A stretch of 64,000 nt of DNA from an uncultured Acidimicrobiales bacterium. Its GTDB lineage: Bacteria; Actinomycetota; Acidimicrobiia; Acidimicrobiales; Aldehydirespiratoraceae. Shown here one piece after another: positions 8,119 through 17,289 of this stretch (position 1 is the stretch's first letter; each line of letters begins with the position of its first letter). The notes beneath the pieces are model-generated. The model was not told the DNA's origin, ran no database searches, and saw only the letters and a list, made by a program, of their open reading frames with translations. The translations under genes and the position numbers were made by a program. The stretch covers positions 289,917 to 353,916 of the forward strand of contig CATQHS010000001.1 of NCBI GenBank assembly GCA_958296055.1. The letters are read 5' to 3'.

Positions 8119-9045
8119 CCCGCCAGACGCGCCGGCGCCAGACCTGCCGCCAACACCAGATCCGCCGCCCACAGGCCCGCCCCCACCAGACGCGCCGCCG
8201 CCAGATCCACCCCCACCAGCCCGAGCGTCGGTCCGGTCTAGGAAGTCCAACAGGACCCGGTTGAACTCGCCGGCCCTCTCGAAGTAAGGAGCGTGGGAGG
8301 CGCTTCCGATCACGGCCAGCTCCGAGCCGTCCAACATGGCGTGGGCCCGCCGTCCGGTCTCCAGCGGCACGGCCCGCTCCTGCTCGCCCCAGATCAACAG
8401 CGTCGGCGGGCGTTCGGCGGCCGCCAGCGCGGCCAGCCTCGGGCCGATGAGATCGTCGTCGATGCGGTCGGCCACGTAGTCGGAGATGGCGACAAAAGAC
8501 GCCTCGGCCCCCGGCGAGTTGTTGACCAGGTACTCCTCGGCTAACCACTCATCGGTGACGAGGCCGGGGTCGTACACCACAACCTCCAGCTTCCCGGCGA
8601 TGCCCTGGCGCGAGGTGTCCCGCAGCCGGGAGCGGGAGGCGGCCCGGCGCTCGGCCCCCCACGGCACCAGCCCGATGCTGCCGACCAGCACCAGGGCCCG
8701 CACCCTCTCGGGGCGCTCGCAGGCCAGGGTGGCGGCGACATGGCCTCCCAGCGAGGTGCCGACAACCACCGCCGAACCGGCACCGATGGCGTCAAGGAAG
8801 CCCTCCAGGAAACGGGCGTAGCCGGGCACCGAATAATCGAGACCCGGGCCCTTCTGGGCCAGCCCGTGGCCGGGGAGGTCGAAGGCGTGGACCTGCCACC
8901 CGGCGGCGGCCAGACCGTCTACGTTGCGGGCCCACCGGTCGGCCCTGGCCCCCACCCCGTGGACCAGCACCAGGTGATCGGGACCAGAGCCCGCAGCCAG
9001 CACTCGAGTGAGCACGCCGTCCACGGCCAGCGGAAACTGGATCAT
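8077..9045 (-). CDS. Alpha/beta-fold hydrolase with Gly-rich C-terminal tail
   Basis: The ATG at 9045 is chosen because GGGAAGGGG lies just upstream; the frame stays open further but without homology. The protein has the oxyanion-loop region LVLVHGVGARADRW, the nucleophile elbow GTSLGGH, a strand with WGEQERAVPLE and the catalytic His in GSASHAPYFE. It resembles meta-cleavage-product hydrolases and RutD-like enzymes, so it probably cuts a C-C or ester/carbamate bond in the island's pathway. The last ~45 residues are a Gly/Ser-rich run with no fold, lying over the end of the convergent GntR gene; this looks like read-through of a lost stop. Divergent from the SDR gene at 9127. Confidence 0.85.
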   Translation of the reverse strand: MIQFPLAVDGVLTRVLAAGSGPDHLVLVHGVGARADRWARNVDGLAAAGWQVHAFDLPGHGLAQKGPGLDYSVPGYARFLEGFLDAIGAGSAVVVGTSLGGHVAATLACERPERVRALVLVGSIGLVPWGAERRAASRSRLRDTSRQGIAGKLEVVVYDPGLVTDEWLAEEYLVNNSPGAEASFVAISDYVADRIDDDLIGPRLAALAAAERPPTLLIWGEQERAVPLETGRRAHAMLDGSELAVIGSASHAPYFERAGEFNRVLLDFLDRTDARAGGGGSGGGASGGGGPVGGGSGVGGRSGAGASGGSAPGSVDPLVERP

Positions 9046-9126
9046 CTCGGCCCCTTCCCGGCCCGGCTCCGGCCAGCCTATGCTCTCCGGCGAACCGGCT
9101 ACCGACGACCAACGAGGGGAGGCCGC

Positions 9127-9894
9127 GTGTTCAGGCTTGAGGGCCGCCGGGCGCTGATCACCGGCGGGGCCGGCGGTCTGGGCCGGGCCATGGCCGAGGC
9201 GTTGGCCGGCCAAGGCGCCGACGTGGCCGTGGCCGACCGGCAGGGCGGGGCCGCCGCCGAGTTGGCCGGCGAGCTGGCCGGTCGTCATGCCGGGCGGTCC
9301 TTCGCCGGGGTCGAAATGGACGTGACCGACGAGCAGTCGGTCGCCGACGCGGTCGGGCGGGTCGCCGCGCAGCTCGGGCCGCCCGATGTCGTGGTGGCCG
9401 CGGCCGGCATCGCCGAGGTGGTCCCGGTCGAGGAGATGAGCTACGGGCAGTGGCGGGCCATGCTCGCCGTCCACCTCGACGGGACCTTTCTGGCCGTCCG
9501 CCACACGGTCGGCCCCATGCTGGCCGGGGGCTGGGGCCGGGTGATCTGCTTCTCCTCGGTGGCGTCGCTGCAGGGCGTGGCCGGCCAGGCCCACTACGCG
9601 GCGGGCAAGGGTGGGATCGATGCCCTGGTGCGGTCCTTCAGCCGGGAGGTCGCCGACCGGGGCGTGACCGTTAACGCCATCGCCCCTGGCTACTTCGAGT
9701 CGCCGCTCAACGACCTGGCCTCCCCGGAGCGGATCTCGGCGCTGACCGCCAACGTCCCCGCCGGCCGGTTCGGGCGACCCGACGAGATGGGCGCGCTGGC
9801 CGTGTACCTGGCCTCGGACGAGGCGGCCTACCTGACCGGTCAGATCATCAGCCCCAACGGCGGGTTCGCCTACTGCCGCCACCTCGACGACTGA
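9127..9894 (+). CDS. SDR-family NAD(P)-dependent oxidoreductase
   Basis: Classical short-chain dehydrogenase of 255 residues: cofactor motif TGGAGGLGRA near the N-terminus, acidic MDVTD, AAAGIAEV (NNAG position), catalytic Ser in ICFSSVASLQG, and YAAGKGG for Tyr-x3-Lys, then PGYFESPLN. The GTG at 9127 follows GGGGAGG at a good distance. FabG-like sequence, but here it is catabolic, being first in a run with FAH and a Rieske oxygenase. The substrate alcohol or ketone is unknown. A 14-nt stop-region repeat (GACGACTGACAAGA twice) follows the stop. Confidence 0.9.
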   Translation: MFRLEGRRALITGGAGGLGRAMAEALAGQGADVAVADRQGGAAAELAGELAGRHAGRSFAGVEMDVTDEQSVADAVGRVAAQLGPPDVVVAAAGIAEVVPVEEMSYGQWRAMLAVHLDGTFLAVRHTVGPMLAGGWGRVICFSSVASLQGVAGQAHYAAGKGGIDALVRSFSREVADRGVTVNAIAPGYFESPLNDLASPERISALTANVPAGRFGRPDEMGALAVYLASDEAAYLTGQIISPNGGFAYCRHLDD

Positions 9895-9924
9895 CAAGAG
9901 ACGACTGACAAGAAAGGCAACGCC

Positions 9925-10827
9925 ATGCGCTTGGTCAACGTCCGCACTTCCATGGGGGACACCGCCGGCGTCCTTCATCCCGGCGGCGCCATCTCACCGC
10001 TGGAGCGGTTCGGCCACCAGACGATCCTGGGCCTGATCGAGGCCGGGCCGGCCGCTTGGCGGGCGGTGGAGGAGGCCGCCGAGGCCGCCGCGGGCGCTAC
10101 CAGCGCCGACATCATCGAAGCCGAGGACGCCGCTTTCCTGCCCCCCATCCCCCGGCCGCCGAGGAACATGGTGTGCGTGGGCCTCAACTACCGCGAGCAC
10201 TTCGATGAGGGCGACCGCCCCGAGGGCTCGGCCGTCCCCGAGGCCCCGGTCCTGTTCACCAAGCCCTGGACCTCCCTGTCCGGGCACGACGCCACCGTCG
10301 AGATCGACCGCGCCGCGACGGACAAAGCCGACTGGGAGGCCGAGATCGCGGTGGTGATCGGCGTCGCCGGGCGCAACATCGGCGAGGAGGACGCCCTGGG
10401 GCACGTGTTCGGCTACACCCTGGCCAACGACGTCAGCGCCCGGGATCTGCAGCTCTCGCACGGGATGTTCGGGCAGTGGTTCAAGGGGAAGTCCCTCGAC
10501 GGGTTCTGCCCGATGGGGCCGGCGGTGGTGACCGCCCCCGAAGTCGGCGACTACCGGTCCATCGAGGTGGAGCTGCGGGTCAACGGCGTTCAAAAGCAGG
10601 CTTTCAAGGCCTCGTCGATGGTCAACTCGGTGCCTCGGATCATCGCCCGCCTCAGCCTCGGGTGCTCGCTGGTGCCCGGCGACGTAATCCTCACCGGAAC
10701 CGCGGCGGGCGTGGGCCACTGGCACAAGCCGCCCGAGTTCCTCGGCGACGGCGACACAGTGGAGATCGAGTCGCCCCAGCTCGGCCTGCTGAGAACCCGC
10801 TTCGCCGAGGTCCGGGCCCGGCCATGA
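9925..10827 (+). CDS. Fumarylacetoacetate hydrolase family protein
   Basis: 300 residues. The FAH C-terminal domain is clear: NMVCVGLNYREHFDE, PVLFTKPWTSLSGH, the metal-binding acidic residues in WEAEIAVVIG, and GYTLANDVSARDLQ, then KSLDGFCPMGP and LVPGDVILTGTAAGVG. Members cleave C-C bonds of beta-diketo acids or act as 2-hydroxyhepta-2,4-diene-1,7-dioate isomerases or decarboxylases at the end of aromatic catabolism. The stop overlaps the start of the Rieske gene (ATGA), so the two are translationally coupled. This places it after ring oxygenation in the same pathway (inferred). Confidence 0.9.
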   Translation: MRLVNVRTSMGDTAGVLHPGGAISPLERFGHQTILGLIEAGPAAWRAVEEAAEAAAGATSADIIEAEDAAFLPPIPRPPRNMVCVGLNYREHFDEGDRPEGSAVPEAPVLFTKPWTSLSGHDATVEIDRAATDKADWEAEIAVVIGVAGRNIGEEDALGHVFGYTLANDVSARDLQLSHGMFGQWFKGKSLDGFCPMGPAVVTAPEVGDYRSIEVELRVNGVQKQAFKASSMVNSVPRIIARLSLGCSLVPGDVILTGTAAGVGHWHKPPEFLGDGDTVEIESPQLGLLRTRFAEVRARP

Positions 10828-11990
10828 CCCCGGCCCGGCTTCAGTCCCTGGCTCGGCCTCAAGCCCCAGGCCCGCCGACCGGCGCCGGGCCGACCTACGA
10901 CGGGGTCGCCATCGAGCCGCCCGCCGACGATTCGTTCATGGATCCGGCCAGCTACTTCTCCGAGGCGCTGTTCGAGTTGGAGCAGCGGGTCGTGTTCCCC
11001 CAAAGCTGGATCTTCGCCGCCGACCTGTCCATGCTGAAAGAGCCCGGCGACTACGCCACCGAGACCATCGGCGGCGAGCCGGTGATGGTCGTCCGGGACT
11101 CAGACGGCGGGCTCCGGGCCTTTCTAAACGTGTGCCCGCACCGGGCCAGCACCCTGGTGGAGGGGGCGGGTAACTGCGGCCGGCGCCTGGTGTGCCCCTA
11201 CCACGGCTGGACCTTCGAGTTGGACGGGCGCCTGGTCGGGATTCCCCGCCAAAAGGGCTTCGAGGGCGACATCGACTGGGGGGCGCACGGGCTGCGGGAG
11301 GTGGCGGTCGATGTTTGGGAGCAGTTCGTGTTCGTCAACGTGAGCGGCGCCGCCCCTTCCCTTCTTGAGTGGCTGCACCCGCTGCCCGAGCAGCTCGCCG
11401 GCCACGGGCTGTCCGACCCGAGCCGGGTGTATGAGATCGACGACTTGGTCGACTCGAACTGGAAGATCATGATGGACAACGCGTTCTGCGACTACCACTT
11501 GGAGTTCGTGCACGCCGAGTCGATCGGCGTCTACGCCGACCCGGCCTCCATCACCGAGGAGCTGTGGGACTACACCGGCAGGCTGACCACCCGGTGGACG
11601 CCCGAGCAGTTGTCGGCCATCGGCGTGAGGCCCGGCCTGTCCGGGGCGGCGGCCAGCGGGGCTTTCGCCTACTCGGTCTTCCCGAACTGGTTCATCGCCG
11701 TCTTCCCCAATGGGGGCGCCTCGGTGATGTGGTGGACGCCGGTGAGCCTGCGCCAGACCCGGGCCCGGGTCTGGAACTACTCGCCGGACCCTGACGGCGA
11801 CCACCGGGCCGACTACGAGCAGTTGCGGGCCGTCCAGCGGGAGGACTACGCCATCTGCGAGAAGGTCCAGCGGGGGCTGGCCTCGCGTTTCTACCGGCCC
11901 GGCCCCCAGCACTACCTGGAGCTGAGGATCCGCGGCTTCCAGCAGCGGCTCATGGCCATGCTGGCCGACCATCTCGCCACGGACCCATAG
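10824..11990 (+). CDS. Rieske aromatic-ring-hydroxylating oxygenase, alpha subunit
   Basis: 388 residues from the ATG that overlaps the FAH stop. The Rieske [2Fe-2S] ligands are CPHRAST and, 18 residues on, CPYHGWTFE (C-x-H ... C-x2-H). The catalytic mononuclear iron site is DNAFCDYHLEFVHAE, with both His ligands, in the usual place after NWKIMMDN. No separate ferredoxin, reductase or beta subunit gene is beside it, so electrons must come from elsewhere. It is about the length of other alpha-only oxygenases. A second, related alpha subunit is at 31128-32306. It would hydroxylate or dealkylate an aromatic or amine substrate. Confidence 0.9.
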   Translation: MTPARLQSLARPQAPGPPTGAGPTYDGVAIEPPADDSFMDPASYFSEALFELEQRVVFPQSWIFAADLSMLKEPGDYATETIGGEPVMVVRDSDGGLRAFLNVCPHRASTLVEGAGNCGRRLVCPYHGWTFELDGRLVGIPRQKGFEGDIDWGAHGLREVAVDVWEQFVFVNVSGAAPSLLEWLHPLPEQLAGHGLSDPSRVYEIDDLVDSNWKIMMDNAFCDYHLEFVHAESIGVYADPASITEELWDYTGRLTTRWTPEQLSAIGVRPGLSGAAASGAFAYSVFPNWFIAVFPNGGASVMWWTPVSLRQTRARVWNYSPDPDGDHRADYEQLRAVQREDYAICEKVQRGLASRFYRPGPQHYLELRIRGFQQRLMAMLADHLATDP

Positions 11991-11993
11991 GTT

Positions 11994-12959
11994 CTACCCG
12001 AGCCGCTGCCCCGCCATCCGGCCCAGCTCGTCGAGGGCGCCCCGGGCGCGCCCCACCGAGGCGAAGAAGCCCAAGAAGCCGTGGATCATGCCGCCGTAGT
12101 GCATCAAGACCGTGTCCACGCCGGCGTCGCTGCAGGCCCGGGCCAGGTCGAGGCCCTGATCGCGGAGCGGGTCGAGGCCGGCCGTGACCACCACGACGGG
12201 GCACAGGCCGGCCAGGTCGGCCCGCAGCGGGCTCAGCTCCGGCCTCGACCGGTCGGTCCCAACCGGCGCGTACTGGTCCCAGTACCACCCCATCTTGGCC
12301 GTGGTCAAGAAGTACCCCTCGGCCAGATCGGTCATCGAGGCGTCGTCGAGCCGGTGATCGACCACCGGGCAGGTGAGCAGGCACAGCCTCAGATTCGGGG
12401 CCCCGCCGTCCCGGGCCCGCAGGGCGACCCCCAGGGCCAGGTTGCCGCCCGCGCTGTCGCCCGCCACCCCCAGCCGCCCCGGGTCGACGCCCAGATCGGC
12501 GCCGCAGGCCGCGGCCCAGCGGCAGGCCGCCCAGGCGTCGTCGGCCGCGGCCGGGAACGGGTGCTCGGGGGCCAGCCGGTAGTCCACCGACAGCACCGCG
12601 CACCCGGCCCGGTTGGCCAGCGCCCGGCACAGGCCGTCCTGGATCTCGAGATCTCCGATCACCCATCCGCCCCCGTGCAAGAAGACCAGCAGCGGCGGCG
12701 CCGGCGGGCCGGGCGGGCCGGGGCGGTACAGCCGCAGCGCCAGGGGGCCGCCGGGGCCGTCGATGCTGAAATCCTCGACCTGATCCACCGGCTCCGGCGG
12801 ACCCTTGAGCCGGGCCAGGGCCGGCACCGGGGGGCGGCGGGCCGCCTCGACGCTGAAAGGCCCGGCGGGGCCGGCCAGCGACTCCAAGACGGCGGCCATC
12901 TCCGGATCGATGCCGCCGGCCGGGCGGTCGGCTGGTTTCGGCATGGTCTCAGCGGGCAT
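11994..12959 (-). CDS. Alpha/beta hydrolase fold-3 (HSL-type) esterase
   Basis: Contains the hormone-sensitive-lipase HGGG oxyanion motif (VFLHGGGWVIGD), the nucleophile GDSAGGN, and late strands with VTAGLDPLRDQG (Asp) and YGGMIHGFLGF (His). About 321 residues, usual for bacterial Aes/LipH-like carboxylesterases, which cleave short acyl esters in the cytoplasm. ATG at 12959 is chosen; a second ATG at 12944 is possible and neither has a strong ribosome-binding site. It is tail-to-tail with the Rieske gene (stops about 4 nt apart) and divergent from the importer operon. Confidence 0.85.
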   Translation of the reverse strand: MPAETMPKPADRPAGGIDPEMAAVLESLAGPAGPFSVEAARRPPVPALARLKGPPEPVDQVEDFSIDGPGGPLALRLYRPGPPGPPAPPLLVFLHGGGWVIGDLEIQDGLCRALANRAGCAVLSVDYRLAPEHPFPAAADDAWAACRWAAACGADLGVDPGRLGVAGDSAGGNLALGVALRARDGGAPNLRLCLLTCPVVDHRLDDASMTDLAEGYFLTTAKMGWYWDQYAPVGTDRSRPELSPLRADLAGLCPVVVVTAGLDPLRDQGLDLARACSDAGVDTVLMHYGGMIHGFLGFFASVGRARGALDELGRMAGQRLG

Positions 12960-12976
12960 CCGGCTAATTGACGGTG

Positions 12977-12996
12977 AAGTGTCTGATGTTACTATC
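12977..12996 (+). promoter_or_regulatory. Island motif, site 1 (importer operon)
   Basis: AAGTGTCTGATGTTACTATC lies 66 nt before the binding-protein gene and points towards it. It matches the motif at 23897-23917 (opposite strand) at nearly every position, and related sequences at 26577-26597 and 32351-32367. TACTAT could be a -10 element, with GTCTGA as an adjoining operator half or upstream element. Confidence 0.5.
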
Positions 12997-13061
12997 TGCT
13001 CACCTGCCGACCGTCCGGGCTGCCTTAGAACGGACGAACGAACGAATCCTGGAGGGATCGA

Positions 13062-14303
13062 ATGAATTCGAGGTTTCTGAAAGCGCTGGCGCCGATGCTG
13101 GCATTCGGCCTGCTCGCCGCCGCCTGTGGCGGTGACGACGACACCGAGACATCCACCGGCGAAAGCACGACCGCCACCACGGCGGCCCCGGCGGACTCCG
13201 ACGACAGCCAGATGCCAGAGGAGGAGATGGCCTCCACCGACGACGACCAGATGGACGACGACGAGGAAATGCCCGCCGCCGACGACGAGATGCCAGAGGA
13301 GGAGATGCCCGCCGACGATGCCGAGATGGAAGAGATGGAGTTGTCGGGCCGTCTGGTGTGGTGGTCCGACTGGACGATCGAGCAGACCGAGGCCTTCATC
13401 GACGAGTTCAACGAGGTCCATCCGGGAATCCAGGTCGAGTACACCCGCTCGGACGACGCCGAGATGTACAACCGCTTCACCACCGAGTCCGCGGCCGGGA
13501 CCATCGACGCCGACATAGTGATCATCGGCTGGGACGGCTTCTCGCGCGGCTGGGACGCCGAGGGCTGGCTCCACGCCTACGACTCGCCCGAAGGGGCGGC
13601 GATCCCCGCCGAATCCCGGGCCGAGAACGGCACCTGGTACACCTACGGCACCCTCCTCGAGGGCATGTGCCACAACACCGAGCGGGTCGCCGAACTCGGG
13701 CTGGACGCCCCGACGCAGTGGGAGGATCTGGCCGATCCCCAGTACAAAGACGAGATCGTCATGCAAGACATCCTCAAGGTGGGCAGCGGCGCCCACGACC
13801 TCATGATCGAGACCAGGGTGTACTGGGACGACGACGAGCGCTGGGAGGCGTTCTGGGAGGGCTACGGAGCCAACAACGTGGTATTCCAGGCCAGCTACAC
13901 CGAGGCGCAGCAGCAGCTCGTGCAGGGCAACTTCGCGGTGCTCGGCCTCTGCTACCTCGACTTCGTCCAGCCGTCGATCGACCAGGGCGCCCCGGTGGTG
14001 TGGAGCGCGGCCGAGCCGGTGGTGACGGTGGGGTTCACCGTGAACATCCCGGTCAACGCGCCCAACAAAGAGAACGCCGAGGCGTTCGTCGACTTCATCC
14101 TCAGCGCGGACGGCCAAGCCGTGGTGGCCGACGTGGTCGGCCAGGTGCCGGCCCGGCCGGGCGCGCCGTTCCCCGAACCGGCCAAGGTGGCCGAGGGCAT
14201 CCCCCAGATCCTGGCCCTGGGCACCCCCCGGGCGCAAGCCGAGTACAACGACAACGCCCAGTGGTACGTCGAGTTGGCCAAGGAATGGTTCGACTTGCGC
14301 TGA
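13062..14303 (+). CDS. ABC transporter substrate-binding lipoprotein (Fe3+/polyamine type)
   Basis: 413 residues. The signal peptide ends in lipobox LAAAC (Cys22). Residues about 25-95 are an extremely acidic, Met-containing linker with repeats of MPEEEM and MPADD, after which the type II binding-protein fold starts (LVWWSDWTIEQTEAFIDEF). It continues with ADIVIIGWDG, WEDLADPQYKDEIV and a closing PNKENAEAFVDFILS. It binds a ligand outside the membrane and delivers it to the permease two genes on. The fold belongs with iron(III), thiamine, spermidine and phosphonate binders; the ligand cannot be told. First gene of a three-gene importer operon; GGAGGG precedes the ATG. Confidence 0.9.
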   Translation: MNSRFLKALAPMLAFGLLAAACGGDDDTETSTGESTTATTAAPADSDDSQMPEEEMASTDDDQMDDDEEMPAADDEMPEEEMPADDAEMEEMELSGRLVWWSDWTIEQTEAFIDEFNEVHPGIQVEYTRSDDAEMYNRFTTESAAGTIDADIVIIGWDGFSRGWDAEGWLHAYDSPEGAAIPAESRAENGTWYTYGTLLEGMCHNTERVAELGLDAPTQWEDLADPQYKDEIVMQDILKVGSGAHDLMIETRVYWDDDERWEAFWEGYGANNVVFQASYTEAQQQLVQGNFAVLGLCYLDFVQPSIDQGAPVVWSAAEPVVTVGFTVNIPVNAPNKENAEAFVDFILSADGQAVVADVVGQVPARPGAPFPEPAKVAEGIPQILALGTPRAQAEYNDNAQWYVELAKEWFDLR

Positions 14304-14340
14304 GCCGGCCTGGGCGGGGCCCGGGCGGACGCGGCTGCCT

Positions 14341-15525
14341 GTGACCGACATGGCAGCCGGCGAGTCCGCGGCCCCGCCGCCCGGTGGGCCCTCCGATCAG
14401 CCGGAGGGCCCACCGGCGGCTTCGCCCCCGGCAGAGCCGCCCGGCGGCCGGGAGGCGCTGCGGGTGGACGGCCTGGAGAAGTACTTCGGGCCGGTGGCCG
14501 CGCTCACCGGGGTCAGCTTCACCATCGGCACCGGCGAGTTCGTCACCCTGCTCGGGCCCAGCGGGTGCGGCAAGTCCACCATCCTGCGGATCGTGGCCGG
14601 GATCGAGGAGCCGAGCCGGGGGGCGGTGACCGCCGGGGGCGAGGTGGTGAACGACACCGAGGCGGGGCGGATGACGCCCCCCGAGACGCGCGACCTGAGC
14701 ATGGTCTTCCAGTCCTACGCGGTGTGGCCCCACATGACCGTGGCCAAGAACGTGGCCTTCCCCCTCCGCTACCGGAAGGTCCCCCGGCGGGAGCGGGCCG
14801 CCATGGTGGACGACGCGCTGCGGGCGGTGCGGATGGACGGCTTCGCCGACCGCTACCCGCACCAGCTCTCGGGCGGGCAGCAGCAGCGGGTGGCCATCGC
14901 CCGGTCCATCGTCGCTCGGCCGGGGCTGCTGCTGCTCGACGAGCCCCTCTCCAACCTCGACGCCCGCCTGCGCGAGGACATGCGGATCGAGCTCAAGCGG
15001 CTGCAGCTCGAGCTGGGCCTCACCATGCTGTACGTGACCCACGACCAGGCTGAAGCCCTGGCCATGTCGGACCGGATTCTGGTGATGGACCACGGCCGGG
15101 TGCTCCAAGAGGGCACCCCCGAGGAGGTGTACCGGGGGCCGGAGTCGCTGGCCGCGGCCCGGTTCCTGGGCGTGAAGAACACCTTCGGAGGCACGCTGGC
15201 CGGTCCGGGGACCGTCGAGGTGCTCGGGCGCAAGCTGCCCGCCCGGGTGGTCGGGGAGGCCGCGACCGGCGGCCCGGTGACGGTGGCCATCCGGCCCGAC
15301 GGCTTCGTGCCGGCCTCCCCGGGCGGGTCAGCCATCGCCGGGGAGATACGGCTGACCGAGTTCCTGGGCCAGGCCTACGACCACGAGATCGACGTCGACG
15401 GCGTCACCCTCATTGTCCGCACAGCCGAGCGCCTCGGCGACCGGGGCGACGCCGTCACCTTGGGCCTGGCGCCGTCGGCCGCGGTGGCCTTCGCCGAGCC
15501 CCCCGAGGGCGAGCCCGGCGGATGA
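14341..15525 (+). CDS. ABC importer ATP-binding protein (PotA/FbpC type)
   Basis: 394 residues; GTG at 14341 or ATG at 14350 are both possible and add only a Pro/Ala-rich lead of about 35 residues. Walker A is LLGPSGCGKSTI, the Q-loop MVFQSYAVWPHM, the signature LSGGQQQR, Walker B GLLLLDEPLSNLD and the switch His is in YVTHDQ. A C-terminal TOBE domain (VAIRPDGFV and following) is present. It powers import by the permease encoded next, whose ATG overlaps this stop by 4 nt. Confidence 0.93.
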   Translation: MTDMAAGESAAPPPGGPSDQPEGPPAASPPAEPPGGREALRVDGLEKYFGPVAALTGVSFTIGTGEFVTLLGPSGCGKSTILRIVAGIEEPSRGAVTAGGEVVNDTEAGRMTPPETRDLSMVFQSYAVWPHMTVAKNVAFPLRYRKVPRRERAAMVDDALRAVRMDGFADRYPHQLSGGQQQRVAIARSIVARPGLLLLDEPLSNLDARLREDMRIELKRLQLELGLTMLYVTHDQAEALAMSDRILVMDHGRVLQEGTPEEVYRGPESLAAARFLGVKNTFGGTLAGPGTVEVLGRKLPARVVGEAATGGPVTVAIRPDGFVPASPGGSAIAGEIRLTEFLGQAYDHEIDVDGVTLIVRTAERLGDRGDAVTLGLAPSAAVAFAEPPEGEPGG

Positions 15526-17234
15526 GCGCATCGACGGCGCTCCGCCGCCGAGTGCTGTCTTTCCCGTTTCTGCTGCGGGTCGGGTTGAGCGCCGGCGTGG
15601 CCGTGCTGGTGGTCTTCCCCTTCTACCGGCTGATCCTCGGCTCCTTCCAGACTGGGGGGCCGCCGGAGCGGGGGGCCCTGACGCTGGAGAACTACCGGGC
15701 CACTTTCCACAAGTCCAGCGACATCATCACCAACACGCTGCTGTTCGCCATCGGCCAGACCATCGTGCCGCTGGTCATCGGGGTACTGCTGGCCTGGGCG
15801 GTGACCCGCACCGACGTGCCCTGGCGGGGGGTGTGGGAGTTCTCCACCCTGGGCCTGTACTTCATCCCCCTGCTGGCTGCGGGCACGGCCTGGAGCATCC
15901 TGCTCGGCGGCCGCAACGGCATGCTCAACGAGCTGATCCGGGCGGTCACCCCCTGGGACGGCTTCGACGTGAACTCGATGGCCGGGATGGTCTTCGTTCA
16001 GTCCCTCTACCTGGTCCCGCTGGTCTTTTTGGTCGTCGGGGCCAGCATGCGCAACGTCCACCCCGACTACGAGCACGCCTCCCGCATCAACGGGGCGTCC
16101 CCGTGGGCCACGTTCAGGCGGATCACCCTGGGGGTGTCGCGGCCCGCCCTGCTGGCCTCGGCGGTGCTGTGCTTCATCATCGGCCTCGGCTCGATGGAGG
16201 TACCGCTCCTGTTCGGCTTCCCGGCCCGCGAGCACGTGTTCACCACCGACATCTACAACGCGCTGCGGGTGCGGTTCCCGCCCGAGCACGGGCGGGCCTC
16301 GGCCACCGGCGTGGTGCTGTTGGCCGGGGCGATGGTGGTGCTGGTGCTGTATCTGCGCTCGATCCGCCACAGCGAGCGCTACGTGACCGTGGCGGGCAAG
16401 AGCGGGCCCGAGACGCCGGTGCGCCTCGGGCGGTGGCGCTGGGTGGTGTTCGGGCTCTGCTCCGGGTTCTTCTTCTTCACCATGGTGCTCCCCTTTGCCG
16501 CGGTGGTGGTGGGGTCCCTGCTGCCCTACATCGGCCGGCCCGACACCGAGCTGCTGGCCCAGTCGTCGCTGGAGAACTACCGACAGCTCTCCGACAACCC
16601 CATCCTGTGGCGGTCCCTGAAGAACAGCCTGATCCTGTCGCTGGGGGCCGGGTTCTTCGTCATGGTGTTCGGGTCGCTCATCGCCTACTGCGTGGTCCGC
16701 TTCAAGAGCCGGTGGAGCCGGATGATCGACTACGGGGGCAGCCTTCCGCTGATGATCCCCGCGGTGGTGCTGGCCACCTCGCTGCTGTACACCTACATCA
16801 CGCTGAGGCTCCCGGGCGGGTTCACCCTCTGGGGCACGCTGTGGATCATGGGCATCGCCTACGCCGTCTGGTTCCTGCCGGTGTCCATCCGCCAGATGAC
16901 CGGCCCGATAGTGCAGCTCTCGGTGGATTTGGAGAACGCCAGCCGGATCTCGGGGGCGGGCAGCCTGGCCACTCTGGCCCGGATCGTGATCCCCATCCTG
17001 CGCCCGGCCCTGCTGGGGGGAGTGGTGCTGGCCTTCATCAGCTTCATGCGGGAGTTCACCGCGTCGGTGCTGCTGTTCCGGTCGGGCACCGAGGTGATCT
17101 CGACGGTGATGTACAGCTTCTACTCGAACGGCCGGCTGCCGTTCGTGGCCGCCATCTCCGTCGGCCTGTGGGTGGCCAGCCTGATCCTGATGCTGGTGCT
17201 CAGGTTCCTGCTGAAGGCCCGGATCAGCTTCTGA
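15522..17234 (+). CDS. ABC importer permease, two fused halves (FbpB/ThiP type)
   Basis: 570 residues with about 12 membrane segments in two homologous halves, as in FbpB and ThiP where one gene replaces two permease subunits. Each half has a coupling EAA-like loop: EHASRINGASPWATFRRITL in the first and ENASRISGAGSLATLARIVI in the second. The stop region TCAGCTTCTGACCG is repeated once directly after the stop (17223-17250). The three genes form one importer that probably feeds the island's substrate to the cell. It converges on the MmgE/PrpD gene. Confidence 0.93.
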   Translation: MSASTALRRRVLSFPFLLRVGLSAGVAVLVVFPFYRLILGSFQTGGPPERGALTLENYRATFHKSSDIITNTLLFAIGQTIVPLVIGVLLAWAVTRTDVPWRGVWEFSTLGLYFIPLLAAGTAWSILLGGRNGMLNELIRAVTPWDGFDVNSMAGMVFVQSLYLVPLVFLVVGASMRNVHPDYEHASRINGASPWATFRRITLGVSRPALLASAVLCFIIGLGSMEVPLLFGFPAREHVFTTDIYNALRVRFPPEHGRASATGVVLLAGAMVVLVLYLRSIRHSERYVTVAGKSGPETPVRLGRWRWVVFGLCSGFFFFTMVLPFAAVVVGSLLPYIGRPDTELLAQSSLENYRQLSDNPILWRSLKNSLILSLGAGFFVMVFGSLIAYCVVRFKSRWSRMIDYGGSLPLMIPAVVLATSLLYTYITLRLPGGFTLWGTLWIMGIAYAVWFLPVSIRQMTGPIVQLSVDLENASRISGAGSLATLARIVIPILRPALLGGVVLAFISFMREFTASVLLFRSGTEVISTVMYSFYSNGRLPFVAAISVGLWVASLILMLVLRFLLKARISF

Positions 17235-17289
17235 CCGTCAGCTTCTGACCGCCTCACCCGGCAGGCCGGGTCAGGCTCGGCGACCGAGG

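Noticed and set aside
9046-9978. Long upstream extension of the minus-strand hydrolase frame
   Set aside because: The region is antisense to the SDR gene and the family N-terminus begins at 9045 behind a ribosome-binding site.
12960-14351. Open minus-strand frame antisense to the binding-protein gene
   Set aside because: It has no family motifs and is the usual GC-rich shadow frame; the esterase start lies at 12959.
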